5,986 bases of DNA from Nitrososphaeraceae archaeon (GCA_025922735.1 JAICHI010000073.1:1-5986), one strand, 5' to 3'; positions 1 through 5,518 are shown, counted from the first letter of the stretch. A program made the numbers and translations. The notes: generated from the letters alone by a model not told the origin.

Positions 1-79
1 AATTCCGACCTTTATTGTGGAACATATTTGGGTTAGCGACTTGCAACAATAATTCAACCATCCTCTATTTTTGAGCTAT

Positions 80-99
80 TTATCTTATCTTATCTTATT
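80..99. repeat. Short tandem repeat (TTATC)x3 plus TTATT
   Basis: Three exact TTATC units are followed by one variant unit, in a pyrimidine-rich stretch running to about 130 (TTTTCTCCCTCCCTTC follows the repeat). Read on the + strand, a T-rich stretch like this could end transcription of a gene lying before the window, but no such gene is visible. The repeat itself is seen directly; a terminator role is only a guess. Confidence 0.6.
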
Positions 100-223
100 T
101 TCTCCCTCCCTTCTACTTCAACACTCCTAATTTCTCTTCATATTCGATTCCTTTGACTAGACCCAAGAAGGTTATCTAATTCTTGCCATTCATAAAGCCA
201 GAGCTTCAAAAGCAAAAGTGGAA

Positions 224-274
224 AGAAGGAGTGCATGAGGGGAAAAAATTTTCTCTTTTCCTATCTTTCCTTCT
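224..274. repeat. Nested inverted repeat upstream of the RNase H-like gene
   Basis: AGAAGGA (224-230) pairs with TCCTTCT (268-274). Inside it, GGAAAA (241-246) pairs with TTTTCC (256-261). The inner loop is 9 bases and the bulges between the two stems are 10 and 6 bases. The purine-rich left side and pyrimidine-rich right side make some pairing likely by composition alone. The structure ends 54 bases before the ATG at 329. Otherwise I see nothing coding in 1-328. Confidence 0.35.
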
Positions 275-328
275 ATGAAGAGACAGGCATACATATGCAT
301 TAACTGCGCGTAATGCAAAAAACCTAGG

Positions 329-919
329 ATGAAGGAAATAGTTACTGTACGCTTTCTTGGACAATGTTTGCCAAGGAACCCTAGAGGTATAGCATGTTAT
401 GCTTACATCATTAGGAATAAAGAAGGTCATTTATTAGATGAGTCTTGCGGTCTAGCAGCGGAGCCAAATTCTCCATCGTCTACCAATAGCGTCGCCACCT
501 ATACTGCCTTGATAAGAGCGCTTGAATGGCTTATCAAAAATCGTTATAGGAACGATATCATAAAAGTATATGGCAATTCAAAGCTTGTGATTTCTCAGAT
601 TAATGACGGAGAAACTGTCATCAGCAAAAACAACAAAAACAATATATCAAAAAGTACTCTTTCACTCTATACAAAAGTAATGAAGATGAAGGCAAAATTC
701 TATTATATATCATTTGAATTGAATAACGACAGTAATAATAGGCATATTGATGATAAAGAAATCGAAGAGCTATCCCTACTAGCCTACATAGAAGCAAAAA
801 CGAAAATACTCGAACAAAGCAGAAGTGGGCTTAATAATAGCATAGATAGAAACAGACAAGAACTGAAGAAAAAGTTATTCCCTACTGCTGCAGAATTAAT
901 GATGGCCGCAGCAAAATAA
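329..919 (+). CDS. RNase HI-fold protein with substituted active site (probably non-catalytic)
   Basis: A 196-residue protein. Residues 1-156 follow the archaeal type 1 RNase H pattern: FLGQCLPRNPRGIACYAYII (9-28) matches the family's F-D-G-x-C-x-P-x-N-P-x-G-I-A strand, SSTNSVATYTALIRALEWL (50-68) matches the STNNVAEY helix, VYGNSKLVISQIN (80-92) matches the GDSQLVIxQ strand, and EELSLLAY (146-153) matches the ADxLSxxAY helix. Active members use D, E, D and D at these motifs; here they are L10, T57, N83 and E146. The fold looks kept but the two-metal site is lost, so nuclease activity is unlikely; binding of RNA, DNA or hybrids is possible (inference). A charged tail (157-196) ends in LFPTAAELMMAAAK. 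The ATG at 329 places motif 1 at the normal distance from the N-terminus. No good ribosome binding site is seen, and the TATA-like ATATGCATTA at 293-302 is weak. It stands alone, not in an operon. Confidence 0.8.
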   Translation: MKEIVTVRFLGQCLPRNPRGIACYAYIIRNKEGHLLDESCGLAAEPNSPSSTNSVATYTALIRALEWLIKNRYRNDIIKVYGNSKLVISQINDGETVISKNNKNNISKSTLSLYTKVMKMKAKFYYISFELNNDSNNRHIDDKEIEELSLLAYIEAKTKILEQSRSGLNNSIDRNRQELKKKLFPTAAELMMAAAK

Positions 920-1070
920 ATAAACAAGAGCTACTTGCTCCTTTGAGAAATTGCGAAAAGATCAAAACAGAAGTTCTTGATAGACACCATTTTCTAAAAT
1001 AACATCCTTATTCTGACTGATATTAGGTTGCTCGTTGTCAATCTGCTCTTGGTAAGAAGGGTCCGCTTGT

Positions 1071-1088
1071 TAATGATCTAGATTATTA
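1071..1088. promoter_or_regulatory. 18-bp near-palindrome, possible operator
   Basis: TAATGATCTAGATTATTA has two 9-base halves that match at eight of nine positions; the single mismatch pairs G1075 with T1084. Its centre is about 156 bases before the amidohydrolase ATG and about 160 bases after the RNase H-like stop codon. Such symmetry is usual for dimeric winged-helix regulators. No loop separates the halves, so it suits DNA binding better than an RNA hairpin. The role is inferred. Confidence 0.3.
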
Positions 1089-1200
1089 TTCTTAGTCATA
1101 TAGCATGGTTTATCTTCATGAATACTACGTATAATGATCCTGAATTTAGCAAGCCCTTATCTTTGCAAAATAAAGAACAAGACTAAAAATAGAAAGCTCA

Positions 1201-1210
1201 TTAAGTAAAT
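1201..1210 (+). promoter_or_regulatory. Candidate TATA box of the amidohydrolase gene
   Basis: The AT-rich TTAAGTAAAT is centred about 30 bases before the ATG at 1236. This spacing would start transcription within a few bases of the ATG, fitting a leaderless mRNA and the lack of a Shine-Dalgarno site. A second AT-rich box, CTAAAAATA (1183-1191), could serve instead and would leave a leader of about 20 bases. Confidence 0.35.
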
Positions 1211-1235
1211 GTTAACATCTTCTATTCCTGGCTAG

Positions 1236-2747
1236 ATGAAAATATTTCCTCGATATTTCAAATTCATAGTAATACAATTGTTTTTAGTCGTCGTCGTCTT
1301 CTATACACTATCGATGTTACTTTCTAATCCGATCTCTCAATATCTCGATTCAACAGTTGCGTTCTTACTACAAGAACCTTCATACTATGAATCTAACACT
1401 ACTATAACCTCTCCTTCCATTTCTCAGAATAAATCATCATTATCATCGTTGTCACTGGACACAATGAATAATGATACAATATCAGTATTGGTAGGAGCTA
1501 CTTTAATAGATGGCACTGGAGATCCGCCAAAACCAAATGCAGTCATAATTATTAATGGCAATAAAATATTTGTAGTAACCCATGAAACTGAATATCACGA
1601 TCAATATTTTTCACTTATCAATAATGAAACTGCTAAAGTAAATTTCTTAAATCTCACAGGAAAATATGTCATACCTGGCCTTTTTGATATGCATGCTCAT
1701 GTTGCTGGAGTGAGAAAAAATTCATACAACCAGAATTTTTCAGAAAATGCACTTGAGATGCTTTTAGACTACGGAATTACTACCATAAGAAATCCTGCTG
1801 GTCCTACCAATCAATCAATAGCCTTAAAACACAATATATCTGAAGGCAATATTGAAGGGCCTGAAATATTTACTGCTGGAAGACTGCTTAATGGTCCGCA
1901 AATAGCAATACCGTTTGTAGAAAAGCAAATTAGCAACGAAGAACAAGCCCAAGAAGAGGTCCGTCATCAGGCCGTAGCAGGAGTGGATTATATCAAGCTA
2001 TATGTTGGTTTACCGCCCAACTTGGTAAAAGCTGCTATAGACGAAGCTCATCGCCAAGGAATAAGTGTCATAGGACATCTGTATATGACAAGCTGGACTG
2101 ATGCTGCAAACTTGGGAATTGACGCTTTAACTCATGGAGTACCAGTAAATCCTTTCTTATTATCAGCAGGCGACAAACGGGAAAAATTCCTTGAAAATGG
2201 TGGAGGTCCTTTTGACCATTTCTTATGGTTAGACTTGGTGGATTTCAATAGTACAGAGTTTGAGGAAATGATAAATGCATTAGTAGAAAACGATATACCT
2301 GTAGATCCTACTTTGAGCATATACGAGGCATTGCTAAAGGAGGAGAATGATGGAAATGATTATGGTTTTTCTGATCCACAAAATCAGCTACGTTGGGCTA
2401 AAGTACTACAATTAACAAAAATCTTGTATGACAATGGGGTACAAATTCTATCGGGCTCCGATATACCGAACTTTGAGCTAGTTCCAGGAGCAAGTCTTCA
2501 TAATGAGTTAAAGCTATTAACAGAAGCTGGCATAAGGCCATTGGAAGTTATAGAGATTGCTACAAATAATGGTGCTAAGGCTCTAGGTATTGATGACATT
2601 ACAGGTACGATACAATCGGGAAAGCAAGCTGATATGATCGTTCTTTCTGCGAATCCCATACAAAATATAAGCAATACACAGGAGATTGAAGCAGTAATCG
2701 TTGACGGTAGATTTGCTGATATAGACAACCAACGATTGGTAAACTAA
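1236..2747 (+). CDS. Membrane-anchored metal-dependent amidohydrolase (imidazolonepropionase/prolidase-like, COG1228 type)
   Basis: A 503-residue protein. K2, R6 and K9 precede one hydrophobic segment (about 10-29), giving a signal anchor with the enzyme outside. Residues 30-80 form a Ser/Thr/Asn-rich linker. The family's N-terminal beta module begins at VGATLIDGTGDPP (about 86-98). The catalytic barrel shows H153 and H155 (FDMHAHV), K254 (IKLY, probable carboxylated lysine), H281 (IGHL), H300 (LTHG) and D409 (SGSD), which is the complete binuclear ligand set. The C-terminal NNGAKALGI...GTIQSGKQADMIVL...VIVDGR stretch is also typical. Relatives cleave Xaa-Pro or Xaa-Arg/Lys dipeptides or open cyclic amides; the substrate here cannot be read from sequence. 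Ten N-x-S/T sequons fit an archaeal surface glycoprotein. The in-frame TAG directly before the ATG (1233-1235) makes this the most upstream start. The extra 80 or so N-terminal residues are the main difference from cytosolic relatives. Confidence 0.88.
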   Translation: MKIFPRYFKFIVIQLFLVVVVFYTLSMLLSNPISQYLDSTVAFLLQEPSYYESNTTITSPSISQNKSSLSSLSLDTMNNDTISVLVGATLIDGTGDPPKPNAVIIINGNKIFVVTHETEYHDQYFSLINNETAKVNFLNLTGKYVIPGLFDMHAHVAGVRKNSYNQNFSENALEMLLDYGITTIRNPAGPTNQSIALKHNISEGNIEGPEIFTAGRLLNGPQIAIPFVEKQISNEEQAQEEVRHQAVAGVDYIKLYVGLPPNLVKAAIDEAHRQGISVIGHLYMTSWTDAANLGIDALTHGVPVNPFLLSAGDKREKFLENGGGPFDHFLWLDLVDFNSTEFEEMINALVENDIPVDPTLSIYEALLKEENDGNDYGFSDPQNQLRWAKVLQLTKILYDNGVQILSGSDIPNFELVPGASLHNELKLLTEAGIRPLEVIEIATNNGAKALGIDDITGTIQSGKQADMIVLSANPIQNISNTQEIEAVIVDGRFADIDNQRLVN

Positions 2748-2770
2748 TCCTTCTAGCCATCCGCTTTCGT

Positions 2771-2816
2771 ACATATGCTATGTGCAATAATTTATTGTGG
2801 CAATAACAGCCCACAA
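2771..2816. repeat. Cluster of overlapping small hairpins after the amidohydrolase gene
   Basis: Starting 23 bases after the stop codon, ACATA-TGC-TATGT (2771-2783) is followed by CAATAA (2785-2790), TTATTG (2792-2797) and CAATAA (2801-2806). The central TTATTG can pair with either flanking CAATAA, so the two stems exclude each other. TTGTGG (2795-2800) can also pair with CCACAA (2811-2816). No T-run follows, so it is not a classic terminator. It may mark or protect the mRNA 3' end (inference). Confidence 0.4.
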
Positions 2817-3241
2817 ATAACCCTGTCTGAAACTACAGAAAGTTGAGGCTTGATTATACTCGGGATTCTTGCAACTCAATAGACAAATTGCTTTCAGCAT
2901 GGAGACCACCGCGTGAGGGTCTACAAAATCTAGACTGCAGATTCTCGTTAGAAAAATTCGCTGAAATGCCAAAGCAACCTTACCGAGCTACTATAAACTG
3001 ATGTCTTACACTAGAATAGCACCTCAACTGCTGAATATATCTCGTCATAACTTGATCGAGTTGAAAATGAATCTCTCAGTCCTGAGGTCATATACTATTA
3101 AGCTTCAGCATCACTAACATTTCCCGATTGCTGTACTATGGACAACTTATTACGTTTGTGGCAGCCATTTTCAGACATCAACCAACCCGCACCAAAAATA
3201 GGTTTACAATGAGAATTAATGGATCTTTGTGCTTCAGCTTT

Positions 3242-3256
3242 AAGAAGAAAAAAGAA
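3242..3256 (-). terminator. T-rich terminator candidate for glyA
   Basis: On the minus strand this reads TTCTTTTTTCTTCTT, beginning about 34 bases after the glyA stop codon at 3290-3292. Archaeal RNA polymerase ends transcription at T-rich non-template tracts without needing a hairpin, and none is visible here. Position and strand fit a glyA terminator. Confidence 0.5.
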
Positions 3257-3289
3257 TTCTATTGGGTCTAAGGAATGTCTCTCTTTTAT

Positions 3290-4612
3290 CTATCTACTGC
3301 CTGTCAAGCTGATATATTCATACGCCTTGACTGCGTTGTCAAATGCATACTGCACTTGCTGGAACTGCTTTCTAAACTCGGCCACGTCGTTGGCTATCAT
3401 TGCCGGATCCTGCTTGTCCACCACAACGCGCTTGATAAAATTAGCAATCTCTTTCATCTCGCCTTCCTTCATGCCAAGGCGCGTCGTCTCCGGTACTCCT
3501 ATCCTCACACCGCTAGGGTGCATATAGTGTCTGCCTGCCTTGATGTCACCTGGCAGTAACTGCCGATTCAATATAATGCCTGCCTTCTCAAGCTCTTTTT
3601 CGATGGTACCACCGTCGCCAAACTTAGTCACATCTACAGCAATCTGGTGTGATGCAGTGTAGCCGTTCTTTTCTCCTAGAAGTCTAAAGCCGTAGCTTGC
3701 GAGTGCCTCTGCTAATGCCTTTGCATTCCTTATCACCTGTTTGGCATACGCTTTACCAAATTCTAACGATTCAGCCAGTGCAATGGCCTTGCCTGCTACA
3801 TGGTGCAAGTGGTGACTGCTGGTGTTCCCAGGAAATATTGCCTTCTTGATAGGCTCTGCATGCCTCGCGTATGATACTATACAACCGCCTTGGGGTCCCC
3901 AAAGCGTCTTATGCGAGCTCATGGTTATCGAATCAGCCCCCTCCTTCAGTGGGTCTTGGAACTCGCCTCCTGCGATCAGCCCAGCAACGTGTGCTCCGTC
4001 ATAATTGATATACATACCATAGTCGTGCATAAACTCAGCCAATTCTTTAACTGGGTGCGGGAACAAAAACAAACTACCGCCAAACATCCCTATCTTGGGA
4101 GCCTTGCCGTTGCGTGCCATCTCCTCTATCTTTTTCTTTGTTGCGTCGACATCTATCGTCATCTCTTCCTTCGAAAAGGGATAGTGCTCGATGTTGAGGC
4201 CATGTACCAGTCCAGCAGTGCCTGAGTGCTCTTTCTTCCCGTGTGAAATGTGACCCCCTGACGGTATAGATGCAGCCATCATCCAGTCGCCAGGGCTTGA
4301 AAAGGCGGCATAGATGGCAAGGTTTGCTACGACTCCAGATGTCGCCCTGCAATCGGCAAATTCAGCTCTGAAGACCCTACGTGCAAGATCGTTGCATATC
4401 AGCTCTACTTGGTCGATGTAGATGCAGCCCGCATAGACACGCTCACCGGGCCATCCCTCTGCGTATCGGTTGCCAAAGTCAGACATAAGAGCCTCCCTTA
4501 CTGCAGGGCTCGGGATATTTTCACTTGCTATAAGCGGGATCGATGTGTTAAACCATTTATGATGCTCATGCATCAGCCTCAAAACGTCATCGTAGGCCTT
4601 TTTGGCACTCAT
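3290..4612 (-). CDS. glyA: Serine hydroxymethyltransferase
   Basis: GlyA interconverts serine and glycine in the cytoplasm with pyridoxal phosphate and a tetrahydropterin carrier, supplying one-carbon units; which pterin is used cannot be read here. From the ATG at 4612 the protein has 440 residues, a normal length. The motifs run in order: LIASENIPSPAV (27-38), NRYAEGWPGERVYAG (48-62), GGHISHG (119-125), YDGAHVAGL with cofactor-binding D205 and H208 (204-212), SSHKTLWGPQGG with the Schiff-base lysine K235 (232-243), and SGVRIGVPETTRLG with the substrate-carboxylate arginine near the C-terminus. All key residues are present. An in-frame TTG at 4630 would add six residues, but the ATG fits better: the CTTAAAAG box lies 30 bases upstream of it and would start transcription between the two codons. 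The gene is about half G+C in a stretch counted, against 32-38% in neighbouring genes. It is monocistronic by position. Confidence 0.96.
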   Translation of the reverse strand: MSAKKAYDDVLRLMHEHHKWFNTSIPLIASENIPSPAVREALMSDFGNRYAEGWPGERVYAGCIYIDQVELICNDLARRVFRAEFADCRATSGVVANLAIYAAFSSPGDWMMAASIPSGGHISHGKKEHSGTAGLVHGLNIEHYPFSKEEMTIDVDATKKKIEEMARNGKAPKIGMFGGSLFLFPHPVKELAEFMHDYGMYINYDGAHVAGLIAGGEFQDPLKEGADSITMSSHKTLWGPQGGCIVSYARHAEPIKKAIFPGNTSSHHLHHVAGKAIALAESLEFGKAYAKQVIRNAKALAEALASYGFRLLGEKNGYTASHQIAVDVTKFGDGGTIEKELEKAGIILNRQLLPGDIKAGRHYMHPSGVRIGVPETTRLGMKEGEMKEIANFIKRVVVDKQDPAMIANDVAEFRKQFQQVQYAFDNAVKAYEYISLTGSR

Positions 4613-4637
4613 TTCAAATTGATTGATCAAATTGGCT

Positions 4638-4645
4638 CTTTTAAG
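4638..4645 (-). promoter_or_regulatory. TATA box of glyA
   Basis: The minus strand reads CTTAAAAG, a good archaeal TATA box, with the A/T-containing CGATAA just upstream. Its centre is about 30 bases before the ATG at 4612, predicting a transcript start near 4616. That gives an almost leaderless mRNA and argues against the TTG start at 4630. No Shine-Dalgarno site precedes the ATG. Confidence 0.55.
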
Positions 4646-4762
4646 TTATCGATTCGAACATTTTTAGATCTGCCTGCTTAGTCTTCATGATCTCAGGCTT
4701 CGCCTAGTGCGCAGCATAGGATAAATAATACATCTACCTCGTGTGTAACAGCTGGCATCCTT

Positions 4763-4780
4763 CAGTTAGCCCAGTTAGCC
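4763..4780. repeat. 9-bp tandem duplication
   Basis: CAGTTAGCC occurs twice in perfect head-to-tail order. It lies about 150 bases upstream of the glyA start. It may be a replication-slippage duplication or a paired binding site; nothing in the sequence decides. Confidence 0.6.
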
Positions 4781-4853
4781 CCATTAGATATATCACTCCT
4801 AACTTTGTGGCGGTATTTAGATGAGAGGTGACGATCAAAAAATCATGAATTGT

Positions 4854-4862
4854 CCCCCCCCC
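4854..4862. repeat. Homopolymer of nine C
   Basis: Nine consecutive C stand in AT-rich sequence, with AATTG (4848-4852) and CAATT (4862-4866) on either side as a small inverted repeat. Such runs slip during replication and are also prone to sequencing error. It lies in a 16-codon frame (4821-4871) that I do not regard as a gene. Confidence 0.6.
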
Positions 4863-4890
4863 AATTATTAGAAATCGAGAGGATTGCATC

Positions 4891-4910
4891 TCAAAGCCTG
4901 TAAGCTTTGA
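4891..4910. repeat. Perfect hairpin, 7-bp stem and 6-base loop
   Basis: TCAAAGC pairs fully with GCTTTGA around the loop CTGTAA. No T-run follows on either strand, so it is not an obvious terminator. It could be part of a structured RNA or a protein-binding inverted repeat. Confidence 0.45.
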
Positions 4911-4966
4911 CATTTGCCAGAACTATTTCCGGTGTGAGCGCGTCCTTCCAGAGGAGAAGCGAAATC

Positions 4967-4980
4967 AAATGGCGCCATTT
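4967..4980. promoter_or_regulatory. Perfect 14-bp palindrome, possible operator
   Basis: AAATGGCGCCATTT is fully symmetric with no spacer, as in sites for dimeric regulators. It lies about 350 bases upstream of glyA and about 230 bases beyond the end of the small membrane protein gene, so no target gene is obvious. A perfect 14-bp palindrome somewhere in 6 kb is not very improbable. Confidence 0.25.
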
Positions 4981-4990
4981 ATGCAAAAAC

Positions 4991-5014
4991 CAGTCAGTCA
5001 GTCAATCAACCAAT
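4991..5014. repeat. Tetranucleotide repeat (CAGT x3, CAAT, CAAC, CAAT)
   Basis: Six consecutive CARY tetranucleotides: three exact CAGT followed by three diverged copies. It lies ten bases after the 14-bp palindrome. It looks like a decaying slippage-prone microsatellite; no function can be assigned. Confidence 0.5.
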
Positions 5015-5164
5015 ACCTCTTGCATATAAACTCCATTATGTATTTAACCATGACAAGGGTCAAGGAATAACAATCATTACTTCTCTCTCTGCGATATCGT
5101 GACTAAGGCCGAGGGTTCTAAATTCTTCTTGCTGTAGCAGAAAGTTACATCATACTATGATTTT

Positions 5165-5174
5165 GAAAAACCCC
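5165..5174 (-). terminator. Weak terminator candidate after the small membrane protein gene
   Basis: The minus strand reads GGGGTTTTTC about 40 bases after the stop codon at 5214-5216. The T-run is only five bases and I see no clear stem before it. Position and strand are right for ending the transcript of the 72-residue protein. Confidence 0.25.
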
Positions 5175-5213
5175 GCAGTGCCATTATCTTCATTTCATGA
5201 GCATGCCATACCC

Positions 5214-5432
5214 TCAGGCAAGTCTGCTGACTGCAAATGCCGAACCAAATGTTACGATGCTTCCAATGATCGTTACAAATCCGACAAGCGCCCAGTTGAC
5301 ATCTGGCAGCTGCAAGACAGGTAGGTTTGCTATGCTAAGAAAGTAGGTGCCAAAAGTCATCAAGAATATTCCAACAACTATCAGCCCAATTACTTTAAAC
5401 ATATACGCATCGGAAGATTGCGATGGAGCCAT
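5214..5432 (-). CDS. Small two-helix membrane protein of unknown function
   Basis: A 72-residue protein that I do not recognise. After a short polar N-terminus (MAPSQSSDAYMFK) come two hydrophobic helices, about 14-34 (VIGLIVVGIFLMTFGTYFLSI) and 47-68 (WALVGFVTIIGSIVTFGSAFAV). They are joined by a loop of about 12 residues with two prolines (NLPVLQLPDVN), and the protein ends SRLA. K13 before helix 1 and R70 after helix 2 suggest that both ends face the cytoplasm. Glycine, threonine and serine within the helices could favour helix packing. I choose the ATG at 5432 because a TATA-like CTTTATC (minus strand) lies 29 bases upstream; a TTG at 5480 would add 16 residues but falls before that box, and an ATG at 5402 would trim ten. 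Hydrophobic pattern and promoter support a real gene; no motif suggests a function. The neighbours give no clue. Confidence 0.6.
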   Translation of the reverse strand: MAPSQSSDAYMFKVIGLIVVGIFLMTFGTYFLSIANLPVLQLPDVNWALVGFVTIIGSIVTFGSAFAVSRLA

Positions 5433-5457
5433 AAGACTGGTTAAGCTTGAAAGATTT

Positions 5458-5464
5458 GATAAAG
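5458..5464 (-). promoter_or_regulatory. Candidate TATA box of the small membrane protein gene
   Basis: The minus strand reads CTTTATC, centred 29 bases before the ATG at 5432, predicting transcription from about 5435 and a nearly leaderless mRNA. The match to the archaeal TATA consensus is moderate. It is the main reason for preferring that ATG over the TTG at 5480. Confidence 0.4.
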
Positions 5465-5518
5465 TGAAATACCAAATCAACCTTGTATTTCAAAGCGATC
5501 GAAATGCAGTCAAAAGAG

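Larger units (their letters stand above)
920..1235. other. Non-coding gap between the RNase H-like gene and the amidohydrolase
   Basis: No ORF of credible length lies here; the longest ATG-started frame I found by reading is 22 codons (1118-1186). The gap holds a small ATTTT-CT-AAAAT inverted repeat (989-1000) after the upstream gene, an 18-bp near-palindrome (1071-1088), and AT-rich promoter-like sequence from about 1183 to 1210. It most likely contains the 3' end of the first transcript and the control region of the second. Confidence 0.55.
2748..3289. other. Non-coding gap between convergent amidohydrolase and glyA genes
   Basis: No credible gene is seen; the frames present are short, start weakly and resemble nothing I know. 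It holds the hairpin cluster at 2771-2816, a CTCAG-TC-CTGAG inverted repeat (3075-3086), a 14-base near-palindrome AACTTGATCGAGTT with one mismatched pair (3049-3062), and the T-rich stretch (on the minus strand) after glyA. Two convergent genes would need only terminators here, so 540 bases is generous. Confidence 0.5.
4646..5213. other. Long non-coding region upstream of glyA, rich in small repeats
   Basis: No credible gene is seen on either strand. The best small frame is 33 codons (4969-5070, +), with GAGGAG 12 bases before its ATG; the peptide shows no recognisable features. The region holds a 9-bp tandem repeat (4763-4780), a run of nine C (4854-4862), a perfect 7-bp-stem hairpin (4891-4910), a perfect 14-bp palindrome (4967-4980) and a tetranucleotide repeat (4991-5014). 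It could host an unrecognised small RNA or regulatory sites, but neither can be shown. Confidence 0.5.

Noticed and set aside
206..430. 74-codon frame on the minus strand
   Set aside because: It overlaps the 5' end of the RNase H-like gene on the opposite strand, and its composition reflects the pyrimidine-rich upstream stretch rather than any protein pattern.
1118..1186. 22-codon frame between the first two genes
   Set aside because: Too short and without a ribosome binding site, promoter or recognisable sequence; frames of this size are common by chance.
11..2800. Shared 10-mer TTTATTGTGG at 11-20 and 2791-2800
   Set aside because: The match does not extend beyond ten bases, and several shared 10-mers are expected by chance in a window this long.
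2778..2972. 64-codon minus-strand frame in the gap before glyA
   Set aside because: It crosses the hairpin cluster, resembles no protein I know, and has a composition unlike the real genes here.
3219..3559. Two plus-strand frames of about 100 codons
   Set aside because: Both lie mostly antisense to the conserved C-terminus of glyA and show no family resemblance.
4650..4659. CGATTCGAAC, resembling a tRNA T-loop on the minus strand
   Set aside because: The flanking bases do not form a T-arm stem, and no acceptor, D or anticodon arm can be built around it.
4969..5070. 33-codon plus-strand frame with GAGGAG 12 bases before the ATG
   Set aside because: The spacing is long for a ribosome binding site, the ATG lies inside a palindrome, the frame runs through a tetranucleotide repeat, and the peptide has no recognisable feature.
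5157..5324. 55-codon plus-strand frame with a Cys-rich CKCRTKC segment
   Set aside because: Most of it is antisense to the small membrane protein, whose helices and promoter are better supported; the cysteines look accidental.
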